From contig NZ_DAVG01000113.1 of assembly GCF_002505485.1 (NCBI RefSeq), forward strand, positions 1,115 to 54,975: a DNA stretch of 53,861 nt, read 5' to 3'. The stretch comes from Methanosarcina sp. UBA5. GTDB lineage: Archaea > Halobacteriota > Methanosarcinia > Methanosarcinales > Methanosarcinaceae. The position numbers and the translations under genes are program-made. The notes under the pieces are model-generated. The model saw nothing but the letters and a program-made list of their open reading frames with translations. It searched no databases and was not told the origin of the DNA. Numbering within the stretch: position 1 is the stretch's first letter; every line of letters starts with the position of its first letter. Shown piece by piece: positions 43,002 to 51,854 of the stretch.

Positions 43002-43559
43002 ATGAACAAATCAGAAATTGAGAAGGAATTAGAGACGCAAAAACAGGAACTGATCGCAGCCCTCAAAACCTGCGGAGCTATCCGCTACGGGGACTTCACG
43101 CTTGCCTCGGGAAAGAAGAGCAAGTATTATATAGATATCAAAAAAGCCAGTACTGACCCTAAAACCCTGAAACTTATAGCACGGCAGGCAGCATTCAGGA
43201 TAAAACAGATGGATGTGAATATAATAGCAGGCGTGGAACTTGGAGGTGTGCCGCTGGCAACCGCAGTTTCCATGGAAACAGAACTTCCCCTACTTATAGT
43301 TCGGAAAGCTGTAAAAGACTACGGTACAAAGAGCAGGTTTGTGGGCACCATTAAACCGGAAGACAGGCTTGTAATGCTCGAAGACGTAACAACAAGCGGA
43401 GGCTCGGTCAGGAACGCAATTGAGGTTGTCAGGGAAACCGGAGCAAATGTCAAATATGTAATCAGTGTCGTGGACAGGGAAGAGGGAGCAATCGAAAACT
43501 TAAAAGAGACAGGTACGGAGCTTGTTTCTCTTGTGAGTGCAAGCGATCTCTTAAAGTAA
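43002..43559 (+). CDS. pyrE: Orotate phosphoribosyltransferase
   Basis: Joins orotate with PRPP to give OMP in pyrimidine synthesis. Seen: GAIRYGDFTLASGKKSKYYI (substrate loop), GVELGGVPLATAVSMET, KDYGTKSRFVG, and the PRPP site VMLEDVTTSGGSVRNAI. 185 residues, normal. ATG 43002 has GGTGAG as SD. Near pyrG and carS, but with separate promoters. Confidence 0.96.
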   Translation: MNKSEIEKELETQKQELIAALKTCGAIRYGDFTLASGKKSKYYIDIKKASTDPKTLKLIARQAAFRIKQMDVNIIAGVELGGVPLATAVSMETELPLLIVRKAVKDYGTKSRFVGTIKPEDRLVMLEDVTTSGGSVRNAIEVVRETGANVKYVISVVDREEGAIENLKETGTELVSLVSASDLLK

Positions 43560-43595
43560 GGAAAGCGCAAGAGCACCTTCCTGTACTGAAGCTTT

Positions 43596-43916
43596 TTAGA
43601 TTTTACCTTCAAACCCATCAATCGCTGCAGGGAGGCACTCAAGAACTTTAGCAAAACCTGAGTGGTGAAGGTTCAATACCACTGCAGCAATAATTTCTTC
43701 ACGAGTTGCACCCTCGTTCTTTGCCATCATTGCATGCATCTGTACGCCTCGTGGATTTCGATTCGCAGTCTGGATAGCTATGTTGATCAACTGCTTTGTT
43801 TTAGCATCAAGGCCCTTCAACGCTTTCTGAGCTTCAATAAGGTCATTAAAACGTGCTGCTACTTCTGGACATTCTTTTTGGAAGATTTCATATGGATTTT
43901 GATTCGTGCTTTTCAT
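43596..43916 (-). CDS. Carboxymuconolactone decarboxylase-family protein lacking CxxC
   Basis: 106-residue AhpD-like fold protein: YEIFQKECPEVAARFNDLIE, LDAKTKQLINIAIQTANRNP, VQMHAMMAKNEGATREEIIA. In active AhpD-type members a CxxC-x3-H motif sits just after the AIAxA helix; here that place reads NRNPRGVQMHA with the His kept and both Cys lost, so peroxide-reducing redox chemistry is unlikely. ATG 43916 directly follows GGAG, a very short spacing. Function open. Confidence 0.8.
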   Translation of the reverse strand: MKSTNQNPYEIFQKECPEVAARFNDLIEAQKALKGLDAKTKQLINIAIQTANRNPRGVQMHAMMAKNEGATREEIIAAVVLNLHHSGFAKVLECLPAAIDGFEGKI

Positions 43917-44398
43917 CTCCAGAATGGTCTAATCATTTTTACTTTATAAAAATTAGTTTTTTCATATCAGGAAAAAGGACGAGTTTTCACCCTGCTAAGA
44001 AAACCTGGACTATTCGGTTAAGGGAAAAGTATTTCGATCACGGGAAAGAATGGAGCAAAAATCAGAAACATGCCCCAAAAAGAAAGATTTTTAGTTAAGT
44101 TTGAAGCCTGACAATGAGAAGATATTTATTAGAAGAAATAGAGAACTAGGAAGTCCTTCAGTATATTCCTATTAAAAAGTGTTTGGTAATAGATTGCCAA
44201 TAAATTGCCAACAAATTATCAATAAAAGGAGACAGCTGCATAAAGCAGCATTGAAAGGTTTTGAGGACTGAAAATTCATCACCTTTTCTTATCTCATCGA
44301 TTTCATCTTATTATGAGTACATATTAAAACCATACTTATACTTGAATATAAAAGGACTTGAATATAAAAGGAATCTTTTTAAAACCAGGAGAATAAAA
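43917..44398. other. Intergenic region before purD
   Basis: About 480 AT-rich bases without a convincing gene. CTTGAATATAAAAGGA is duplicated (44341-44356 and about 44357-44372), doubling a TATA-like ATATAAAAGG just ahead of purD. Confidence 0.55.
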
Positions 44399-45700
44399 AT
44401 GAAAATTTTGCTTATCGGCGGAGGCGGAAGGGAACATGCAATCGCCGAAGGAATCAAGAAAAGCAAGCATAATCCCTCTCTTTATGCATTCATGGCGAAA
44501 AAAAATCCCGGAATTGCTGCCCTCTGTGAGGATTTTCTCCTTGAGAAGGAGACCGAAATTGAAAAAGTTATTGAGTATGCAAAAGCCAGAAACATCGAAA
44601 TGGCCTTTGTAGGGCCTGAAGCCCCTCTTGCAGCAGGAGTTGCAGATGCCCTCTGGGAAGCCGGAATTCCGGTTGTAGGGCCTAAAAAAGCCTGTGCAAT
44701 TATAGAGTTTGACAAAGCTTGGGCAAGAAATTTCATGAAAAAATATGGAATCGAAGGCTGCCCTGCTTATGAAGTTTTCACAGAGGAAAAACCTGCGCAT
44801 GCTTTCATAGAAAAACTTGGCGACGTGGCAGTCAAGCCCTCAGGCCTGACAGGAGGCAAAGGAGTAAAAGTTATGGGAGATCAGCTCCCTGACCTCGAGG
44901 CTGCCAAAGCCTACACAAGTGAGCTGCTTGAAAAAGGGGCTGTGGTCATTGAGGAACGTTTTATAGGAGAGGAGTTTACGCTTCAGGCCTTTGTCGATGG
45001 AAAAAGCCTTGTTTTCTTCCCTGCCGTGCAAGACCATAAAAGAGCCTATGAAGGGGATCTTGGACCCAATACAGGAGGCATGGGTTCATACACTGATGCT
45101 GGGGAAATCCTGCCTTTTATGCTCCCTGAAGATCTTGAGAAGGCAAAGAAGATTATGCAGGATACCGTAAAGTCACTTTATGAGGAAACCGGAACCGGGT
45201 ATCAGGGTGTTCTCTATGGGCAGTTCATCCTTACAGCCAACGGCCCCAAGGTAGTGGAATTCAATGCTCGATTCGGTGACCCCGAAGCCATGAACGTAAT
45301 CCCCCTCCTTGAAACAGACTTCGTGGAAATCATGTCTGCGGTAGTTAAAGGGACACTTGGAAATTTGCCTGTAAACTTCAGCAAGAAAGCAACTGTCTGT
45401 AAATACGCAGTTCCTGCCGGCTATCCTGAAAAGCCTGAAAAGGACATTGAGGTAACTGTAGGAGACATAGGGGAAGCTTCCATTTACTATGCCAGTGTCT
45501 ACGAAAAAGAAGGAAAAATTTACACAACCAGTTCCCGCGCCATTGCAGTTATCGGGATTGCTGAAACTATAGCTGCGGCCGAAAAAATTGCCCAGAACGC
45601 CCTTGAAAATCTCCACGGCAAGTTGTTTTTCCGGAAAGATATTGGGACTGCTGCTCTTATCCAGAAGAGAATTGACCATATGAAAGAACTTAGAGGCTAA
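44399..45700 (+). CDS. purD: Phosphoribosylamine-glycine ligase
   Basis: GAR synthetase, second step of purine synthesis. Seen: MKILLIGGGGREHAIAEGIK, VGPEAPLAAGVADAL, KPSGLTGGKGVKVMGD (ATP-grasp loop), PNTGGMGSYT and EFNARFGDPEAMNVIPLL. 433 residues, full length. The frame is open from 44261, but ATG 44399 has AGGAG spaced well and gives the family start. Downstream, TAACTGCCGAAAATAA occurs twice (45698-45713, 45735-45750). Confidence 0.96.
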   Translation: MKILLIGGGGREHAIAEGIKKSKHNPSLYAFMAKKNPGIAALCEDFLLEKETEIEKVIEYAKARNIEMAFVGPEAPLAAGVADALWEAGIPVVGPKKACAIIEFDKAWARNFMKKYGIEGCPAYEVFTEEKPAHAFIEKLGDVAVKPSGLTGGKGVKVMGDQLPDLEAAKAYTSELLEKGAVVIEERFIGEEFTLQAFVDGKSLVFFPAVQDHKRAYEGDLGPNTGGMGSYTDAGEILPFMLPEDLEKAKKIMQDTVKSLYEETGTGYQGVLYGQFILTANGPKVVEFNARFGDPEAMNVIPLLETDFVEIMSAVVKGTLGNLPVNFSKKATVCKYAVPAGYPEKPEKDIEVTVGDIGEASIYYASVYEKEGKIYTTSSRAIAVIGIAETIAAAEKIAQNALENLHGKLFFRKDIGTAALIQKRIDHMKELRG

Positions 45701-45842
45701 CTGCCGAAAATAAAATTGAATGCTAAACACAAGGTTAACTGCCGAAAATAAGGCTAACTGCCTGAACTGTCATGCAAAAGTACGGCGTGCAGATAAGTAC
45801 TATGTAGTAATACAAACTAAAGTTCAACCAGAATGAAATAAG

Positions 45843-45936
45843 TTCAGCTAAAATAGAGAAATTAAGCTTGAATGGAGTAAATTCAGCTAAAATAGAGAAA
45901 TTAAGCTTGAATAGAGTAAGTTTAGCTAGAGTAAAG
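45843..45936. repeat. 39-bp tandem repeat upstream of argF
   Basis: Two near-perfect 39-bp copies beginning TTCAGCTAAAATAGAGAAAT (45843 and 45882) and a partial third (TTTAGCTAGAGTAAAG, 45921-45936). They lie in the argF promoter/leader, so repeat number may affect expression. Confidence 0.85.
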
Positions 45937-45950
45937 TCGGGGTTGAAGTG

Positions 45951-46859
45951 ATGAAGAAGGATGTACTTTCGATAACTGACCTGTCCAGAAAAGAGATTTA
46001 TGAACTCCTTGAATCGGCCATGGACCTGAAAGAAAAACGCAAGGCTGGAGAACCTACAGAGTTCCTGAAGAACAAAAGCCTGGGAATGATTTTTGAGAAA
46101 TCTTCCACAAGAACCAGGGTATCCTTTGAGGTTGCAATGACTGATTTTGGAGGACACGCACTTTACCTGAATTCCAGAGATATTCAGATAGGAAGAGGCG
46201 AGACTATTGAGGACACTGCCAGAACCCTTTCAGGCTACCTTCACGGAATCATGGCCAGAGTTATGAGCCACGAAACCGTAAAGAAACTAGCCGAATACTC
46301 AACAATACCCGTGATCAATGCGCTTTCGGATCGGGAACACCCCTGTCAGATCCTTGGCGATTTCATGACCATAATGGAGTATAAGGACAAATTCGAAGGC
46401 CTGAAATTTGCTTGGGTAGGAGATGGAAACAACGTTTGCAATTCAGCCATGCTAGGGTCGGCTATCATGGGAATGGAATTTGCCGTTGCCTGCCCGAAGG
46501 GCTACGAGCCGAAAGCCGAGTTCCTTGAAAAAGCAAAAGCCTTCGGAGGCAAGTTCACAGTTACGAATGACCCGAAAGTTGCTGCAAAAGATGCAGATAT
46601 CATTTATACGGATGTCTGGGTGTCCATGGGCGATGAAGCTGAACAGGAGAAACGCCTGAAGGACTTTGCCGCTTTCCAGGTCAATACGGAACTCCTTAAA
46701 GCCGCAAAACCGGACGTAATAGTTATGCACTGCCTGCCAGCTCGTCGAGGCCTTGAGATTACGGATGAAGTTATGGACGGTCCGAATTCCGTAATTTTTG
46801 ATGAGGCCGAGAACCGCCTGCATGCGCAAAAAGCCCTTATCCTGAAATTGATGAAATGA
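45951..46859 (+). CDS. argF: Ornithine carbamoyltransferase
   Basis: Makes citrulline from ornithine and carbamoyl phosphate in arginine synthesis. Seen: EKSSTRTRVSFEVAMTDFGG (carbamoyl-phosphate site), SDREHPCQILGDF, WVGDGNNVCNSA, and MHCLPARRG with the catalytic Cys. About 302 residues. GTG 45948 also fits, but ATG 45951 has better spacing to GGGGTT. Single gene following the tandem repeat. Confidence 0.97.
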   Translation: MKKDVLSITDLSRKEIYELLESAMDLKEKRKAGEPTEFLKNKSLGMIFEKSSTRTRVSFEVAMTDFGGHALYLNSRDIQIGRGETIEDTARTLSGYLHGIMARVMSHETVKKLAEYSTIPVINALSDREHPCQILGDFMTIMEYKDKFEGLKFAWVGDGNNVCNSAMLGSAIMGMEFAVACPKGYEPKAEFLEKAKAFGGKFTVTNDPKVAAKDADIIYTDVWVSMGDEAEQEKRLKDFAAFQVNTELLKAAKPDVIVMHCLPARRGLEITDEVMDGPNSVIFDEAENRLHAQKALILKLMK

Positions 46860-47025
46860 AAATTTCATCAATTCTAACTTATTTTAGAGACTTCCTAAAT
46901 ACCCAGAGTTTCTTTTAAGTCCTGTTTTTAAAGCCTGGTTAAACCTAGTTAAACCTGGTCAAACTCGTTTACAAAAAGGAAATTCTAAAAAGAGTCCTGG
47001 CGAGTTTTGTCCTCCAAACAGGCTT

Positions 47026-47136
47026 TCAAGGAAAAAGTATAAGAATAAAGAGCACTACTATTGCTCCTGCAACATAAGCTACATCGTGCGAGAGTTGCCC
47101 AGCCAGGTCAAAGGCGCCAGGTTCAGAGTCTAACAT
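47026..47136 (-). CDS. Possible 36-aa membrane peptide overlapping the tRNA-Leu half
   Basis: Reading leftward from ATG 47136: MLDSEPGAFDLAGQLSHDVA, then YVAGAIVVLFILILFP and TGA 47026. The first half is antisense to the tRNA-Leu fragment, and the second half is a convincing single TM helix. No SD is seen. The same ATG and AFDLAGQL occur at 50554-50628 but with a different ending. Could be a real small protein or chance readthrough of tRNA antisense. Confidence 0.25.
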   Translation of the reverse strand: MLDSEPGAFDLAGQLSHDVAYVAGAIVVLFILILFP

Positions 47137-47148
47137 ACAGGACTAAAT
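47088..47148 (+). pseudogene. tRNA-Leu 5' half with shared tail, copy 1
   Basis: GCGAGAGTTGCCCAGCCAGG, TCAAAGGCGCCAGGTTCAGA and GTC match the acceptor 5' strand, D-arm and anticodon loop (TTCAGAG, CAG) of tRNA-Leu. Just after the anticodon loop the match stops and TCTAACATACAGGACTAAAT follows; no variable arm, T-arm or 3' acceptor. An intact tRNA-Leu(CAG) begins 94 bases downstream. Confidence 0.85.
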
Positions 47149-47242
47149 GTTATTAGAAGATCCAAGAAAAAAGAGACGAAATTTAGCAGTAATATACCAT
47201 TTAAATAAAGAGTAGACAAATACAAAAAACTATCTTTCATAT

Positions 47243-47327
47243 GCGAGAGTTGCCCAGCCAGGTCAAAGGCGATAGGTTCAGAGCCTATTCTCGTAGGAGT
47301 TCGTGCGTTCGAATCGCACCTCTCGCA
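47243..47327 (+). tRNA. tRNA-Leu (anticodon CAG)
   Basis: 85-base class II tRNA. Acceptor GCGAGAG pairs with CTCTCGC, discriminator A327; D-arm GCCCAGCCAGGTCAAAGGC; anticodon stem ATAGG/CCTAT with loop TTCAGAG, anticodon CAG (reads CTG); long variable arm; T-arm GTGCGTTCGAATCGCAC. Followed by a T-run (AACTTTTTTTTGA) as terminator. A TATA-like ATTTAAATA (about 47199-47207) lies at suitable distance upstream. CCA is not encoded. Confidence 0.97.
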
Positions 47328-47792
47328 TCAAACTTTTTTTGATCGAATAATTTTCTTTTAGTTACATTTTTGGACTATGTAGAAATCCTCCCAAAACTGA
47401 TTTTCATAACCTCAATTTAAACCTGAAACCTGATTCTACAATCCAATCCAATGCATTTGGCATATCATAAATGGGAGGATCTCTATAAAGCCATTTTTAT
47501 GGTTCTGGGTTTTCACAGGAAAATACCAGTCTCATTGTAAATAGTATGCTTTTCAAGCCGGAGGTAAAAGTTCGTACTAATTATGAAGTTATTAATTCTG
47601 AGCCTCATATGCGTTACAAGTTTTAATTTATTATTTATATTTTTCAACGTTAATAATTAACTAAAATAAAGTATGTCTTTTATAGGATCAATAAATAATT
47701 TTAAATTTCAATTATCTATAAGTTTTCCAGATATAGTTAAGGAAGGTATATCTCACCAGAGAAAACAAGCCTAAAGAGGAACTGGCACAGGT
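47328..47792. other. Intergenic region, no gene seen
   Basis: Begins with the tRNA T-run. AT-rich, no convincing ORF. AGAGGAAC at 47774-47781 is the likely SD region of the histidine kinase. Confidence 0.5.
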
Positions 47793-50495
47793 ATGGATCA
47801 ATTTCTTGCAAAAACCCCCAATCCTTTACTCAGTATCACGAAAGATGGAATTGTTAATTACTCAAACGACGCAGCAGAGCCTCTATTGCGTGAATGGGGA
47901 GTGAAAATTGGGGAGAATCTACCTCCAAATATCACAGATCTCGTTCAAAGAGTAATTTCCCTAAATAGTCCAGAAAAATTGGATGTTAAAGCGGGAAACA
48001 GAGTATACTTGGTTGTTTTTTCTCCCTTACCCAAAAAGGAATGTGTGAACATTTCTGGATTCGACATAACTGAGCATAGGGAATGTGAAGACAAGATTCG
48101 GAAGAACGCGGAAAAGTACAGCCATATAATATATACAACTCAAGACTCAAACATAACAGAAGGCAAGCAGGCAGAGGAAGCTCTTTTTCAGTCTGAGCAG
48201 CATTATCGACTTTTATATGAAACCATGCTTCAAGGTGTAGTCTACCAGGACGCTAGCGGTAAGATAATCTCTATGAATCCGGCTGCTGAGAGGATCCTTG
48301 GCAAGACATCAAGTGAGTTATTAGGCAGCTCATCTGTTGGCGAAGAGTATCATACTATCCGGGAAGACGGCTCGGAATTTCCAGGACTTGAACATCCAGC
48401 TATGGTATCCCTGCAAACAGGGCAGAAGGTACAAAATGTAGTGATGGGAGTTTACAATCCGAGAGAAAAATGTTATCGCTGGATCAACATAAGTGCAGTG
48501 CCTCTTTTCCGTTCTGGAGAAGATAAACCATTCCAGGTATATACACTGTTTGAGGATATTACAGAACGCAAACATATGGAAGAGCAAACTCGTCTGCGAG
48601 CCCAAGAATTAGAAACAATAATGGAAGTAGTACCCACACCGATATTGATCAACCATGACTTGGAAGGATACAATATTACAGGCAATAGAATAGCAAATGA
48701 ATTTTATAGGGCAGAAGTTGGAGAAAATATTTCAGCAAGCGTCCCCAAAGGTGGGCGCTTTTTCTACAAAGGCAAAGAGTTGTGCGCTGATGAATTACCA
48801 GTACAACAAGCAGCCAAAAAGAATATAGACTTACGCAATGTGGAATTGGAAGCGCTTCTTCCAAGTGGGAAACGGCGAATAATTACAGTATCAGCAAGTC
48901 CATTGTATAATACTGAAGGTCAGGTACGTGGTAGTGTTGGATCATTTACTGACATAACTGAGAGAAAAAAAGCAGAAGCTAAACTGGAAGAAACATTTGA
49001 AAATTTAGAAAATATGGTTAAAGAACGAACATCAGAGCTTGAAAATGCCTACAAATCGTTGAAAGAGAGTGAGAAAGATCTTGCTGAAGCTCAAAGAATA
49101 GCTCACATTGGAAGTTGGAAATGGAATCTTCTAACCGACAAAATATCCTGGTCTGATGAAATGTATCGGATTTTTGGACTTAAACCTCAAGAAGATATTT
49201 CTTTAGATAAAATTTTAAATTACATACATCCAGACGATCGAGACTATTTGCTTGGTGTCCATCAGGAGTCTTTAAAAGGAAAAAAGCTCAGTGGCCCAAT
49301 AGTATTTAGAATAATTTCACCTGATGGAGAAACGCGCGTAATCCATGGGCACTCTGAAGTCATATTTAACGAAGAAAACAAACCTGTTCAAATAAGAGGA
49401 GCAGGCCAAGACATTACCGAAAATAAAAAAGCAGAGGAGGATTTACGCAAGAGTAAAGAGCAGTATCAATCTTTATTCAACTCTATAAGTGAAGGTTTTG
49501 CAAATTGCAAAGCAATCTATGATGATCATGGTACACTCTGTGATTTATTAATTCTGGATATAAACCCTGCTGGAGCAAGAATTTCAGGTGCTGAGCGGGA
49601 AGCACAAATTGGTAAAACCATGCGTGAAGTAGGGCCTGATGTGGAAGGTTACTGGTTTGAAGCTTATAAAAAAGTTGACCAGACAGGCAAATCTATTCAG
49701 TTTGAGAATTTTGGAAACATGCCAGGCAAATGGTTTACTGTTCGAATCGATAGGATTGAAAAAGGACAATTTGCAATAATGTTTAGAGATATTACTCAGG
49801 AAAAAGAGGCTAAGGAAGCTCTTGCAAAATATGAGATTGCCAAAAAAAAGGAAATTCATCATAGAATCAAGAATAACTTGCAGATTATATCAGCGTTACT
49901 GGATCTTCAAGCTGAAAAGTTAAAAGGCAGAACTAACATCAGCAATTCAGAATTGCTGAATGCTTTCAAAGAGAGCCAGGACAGAATAATCTCCATGTCT
50001 CTGATTCATGAAGAGTTATATAGGGGCGGGGGAACCGATAAACTGAACTTTTCTTCCTATATTGGAAAACTTGCTGAAAATCTCATTCTGACATACAGGG
50101 TAGGCAATAAGGATATTAGCTTAGATATGGATCTGGAGGAAAATACATTCTTTGATACCGACACAGCAATTCCATTGGGAATAATAATTAATGAACTTGT
50201 TTCCAATTCCTTTAAACATGCATTTCAAGGAAGAGATAAAGGGAAAATCAAAATCAGACTTCAAAGAGATGAAAACAGAGAATCTAAAAGTAAAGGCTAT
50301 AGTAGTAACGCTTACATTCTGTCCGTCTCAGATAATGGAGTGGGCATTCCTGAAAACATAGTCATTGAAAATCTTGATAGTTTGGGGCTTCAACTCGTAA
50401 CTTCCCTTGCAGATCAGTTAGATGGCAAACTTGAAATTAAAAGGAGTAATGGAACAGAATTCACTGTGAAATTTACGGTAACAGAGAAGGAATAA
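47793..50495 (+). CDS. Multi-PAS cytoplasmic sensor histidine kinase (HisKA_2 type)
   Basis: 900-residue kinase with no TM segment or signal peptide. About five PAS regions: residues 1-90, 130-250, 270-390 (followed by a coiled coil, KAEAKLEETFENLENMVKER), 430-545 and 550-670. The HisKA_2 dimerisation domain has KKKEIHHRIKNNLQIISALL, phosphoacceptor H690; the ATPase has N-box INELVSNSFKHAF and G-box VSDNGVGIP. No response regulator lies nearby, so it is an orphan. In Methanosarcina such kinases often sense redox or ligands through PAS cofactors; no cofactor-binding residue can be assigned here. It sits between tRNA-Leu-derived sequences. Confidence 0.93.
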   Translation: MDQFLAKTPNPLLSITKDGIVNYSNDAAEPLLREWGVKIGENLPPNITDLVQRVISLNSPEKLDVKAGNRVYLVVFSPLPKKECVNISGFDITEHRECEDKIRKNAEKYSHIIYTTQDSNITEGKQAEEALFQSEQHYRLLYETMLQGVVYQDASGKIISMNPAAERILGKTSSELLGSSSVGEEYHTIREDGSEFPGLEHPAMVSLQTGQKVQNVVMGVYNPREKCYRWINISAVPLFRSGEDKPFQVYTLFEDITERKHMEEQTRLRAQELETIMEVVPTPILINHDLEGYNITGNRIANEFYRAEVGENISASVPKGGRFFYKGKELCADELPVQQAAKKNIDLRNVELEALLPSGKRRIITVSASPLYNTEGQVRGSVGSFTDITERKKAEAKLEETFENLENMVKERTSELENAYKSLKESEKDLAEAQRIAHIGSWKWNLLTDKISWSDEMYRIFGLKPQEDISLDKILNYIHPDDRDYLLGVHQESLKGKKLSGPIVFRIISPDGETRVIHGHSEVIFNEENKPVQIRGAGQDITENKKAEEDLRKSKEQYQSLFNSISEGFANCKAIYDDHGTLCDLLILDINPAGARISGAEREAQIGKTMREVGPDVEGYWFEAYKKVDQTGKSIQFENFGNMPGKWFTVRIDRIEKGQFAIMFRDITQEKEAKEALAKYEIAKKKEIHHRIKNNLQIISALLDLQAEKLKGRTNISNSELLNAFKESQDRIISMSLIHEELYRGGGTDKLNFSSYIGKLAENLILTYRVGNKDISLDMDLEENTFFDTDTAIPLGIIINELVSNSFKHAFQGRDKGKIKIRLQRDENRESKSKGYSSNAYILSVSDNGVGIPENIVIENLDSLGLQLVTSLADQLDGKLEIKRSNGTEFTVKFTVTEKE

Positions 50496-50580
50496 TCAGG
50501 AACAGAGTCATAAAAGTTAGTTTAACAAAACGAGTTTAGAGTTTAATATGAAACTATATTTTGTTGAAAAGTAATTCATA

Positions 50581-50640
50581 TGTAAGTTGCCCAGCCAGGT
50601 CAAAGGCGTCAGACTTAAGATCTAACATACAGGACTAAAT
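50581..50640 (+). pseudogene. tRNA-Leu 5' half with shared tail, copy 2
   Basis: TGTAAGTTGCCCAGCCAGGT, CAAAGGCG, then TCAGACTTAAGATCT: a tRNA-Leu body whose loop CTTAAGA indicates UAA rather than CAG. It breaks at the same place as copy 1, and TCTAACATACAGGACTAAAT follows identically. The acceptor 5' strand is damaged (TGTAAG for GCGAGAG). On the minus strand, ATG 50628 opens 24 codons that include AFDLAGQL. Confidence 0.85.
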
Positions 50641-50724
50641 AATATAATAAGTTACCCAAAGCGAAAGAATAAAAAGCAAAGAAATGTAAGAACAGGTAAA
50701 AAATAATAAAATATTTATCAATGT

Positions 50725-50742
50725 GCGAGGGTTGCCAAGCCA
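50725..50742 (+). pseudogene. Truncated tRNA-Leu start
   Basis: GCGAGGGTTGCCAAGCCA matches the first 18 bases of a Methanosarcina-type tRNA-Leu, after which the sequence becomes unrelated and runs into the 3' end of the pirin gene. It is 84 bases downstream of copy 2's tail, mirroring the 94-base half-to-tRNA spacing at 47148-47243. Confidence 0.75.
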
Positions 50743-50772
50743 AGACCCACATTTTCTTGATAATTACTTATT

Positions 50773-51693
50773 TTACTTGCCTCCTCTCTCTTGCTTGATA
50801 AAAGTTCCATTGCTGTACTCTTCAAAAGCGATACGTAATTCTTCATTCGTATTCATTACAATAGGACCGTACCAAGCGATCGGTTCACCAATCGGTTTTC
50901 CCGAGATTAGCAAGAACCTGACATGATCTCCCTCAGTTGAAACCAAAATTTGATCACCGTCACTAAACAGGACAACATCTCCATTTTCCAGGAAAGGATT
51001 TCGCTTCATGTCAAAATAATTGGCACCTTCCATCTCGTAGGAAAATGGTTCTTTCTCCTTGCAGAAATATCCTTTTCCCTCTATGACATAAGCCAACACT
51101 GTGTATCCACGTTTGGTAGGATGAGAAAACTCTGACCCGTCGGGAACGGTTACATCCAGATATTCCGGATCGGTAACTATATCTCTAACTGGCCCTTGTC
51201 CGCTTCCTACATTTCCACAAATTACCCTGATTTTTGTGCCATTCTCCAGCGATACTACCGGAATTTGATCACTTTTTACTTCTCGATAGCGCGGATCCAT
51301 CATTTTTTGAGATTTAGGAAGATTAGCCCATAGCTGAAATCCATACATCGAACCATCCGTGTCTCCTTTGGGCATTTCCTGGTGTATAATTCCACTTCCG
51401 GCAGTCATCCACTGTACATCCCCTGATGAAATAATTCCCTTATTACCCATGCTGTCCCCGTGTTCGACATCACCACGAAGAACATAAGTAATAGTCTCTA
51501 TACCTCTATGAGGATGCCAGGGAAAACCTTTGATGTAATGATCTGGATTATCGGACCTAAAATCATCCAAAAGCAAAAATGGGTCGAAAATAGGAACCTG
51601 GCTAAAGCCAAACGCACGTTTGAGATATACGCCTGCTCCTTCTATTGTGGGTTTGCTCGTCAGAACCTTTGATATCTTTCTAGTTTCAATCAT
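50773..51693 (-). CDS. Pirin-family bicupin protein
   Basis: 306-residue pirin. N-terminal cupin: VPIFDPFLLLDDFRSDNPDH, GFPWHPHRGIETITYVLRGD, GDVQWMTAGSGIIHQEMPKG, giving the metal ligands (HPH, and H and E of IIHQE). C-terminal cupin is degenerate as usual. Archaeal and bacterial pirins may oxidise flavonoids or regulate enzymes; role here unknown. ATG 51693 has GAGGAAC upstream. Its 3' end abuts the truncated tRNA-Leu. Confidence 0.93.
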   Translation of the reverse strand: MIETRKISKVLTSKPTIEGAGVYLKRAFGFSQVPIFDPFLLLDDFRSDNPDHYIKGFPWHPHRGIETITYVLRGDVEHGDSMGNKGIISSGDVQWMTAGSGIIHQEMPKGDTDGSMYGFQLWANLPKSQKMMDPRYREVKSDQIPVVSLENGTKIRVICGNVGSGQGPVRDIVTDPEYLDVTVPDGSEFSHPTKRGYTVLAYVIEGKGYFCKEKEPFSYEMEGANYFDMKRNPFLENGDVVLFSDGDQILVSTEGDHVRFLLISGKPIGEPIAWYGPIVMNTNEELRIAFEEYSNGTFIKQERGGK

Positions 51694-51854
51694 TCCTGTT
51701 CCTCATTGTTTAATTTTCAAATTAGCTCAGAGTTAAAGATAATGATGTACACTTCCTAAGCTGACGGCTTAGATTGCCTAGAGCATTAGTTGTTAGTTAT
51801 TAAAGGCATGACTTACATTCGAGCCGATTTTCACGTAGTCAATATTTTCATACA

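Noticed and set aside
47088..47148. Split tRNA gene expressing a functional 5' half for trans-splicing
   Set aside because: No matching 3' half was found, an intact tRNA-Leu(CAG) is adjacent, and copy 2 has a damaged acceptor strand.
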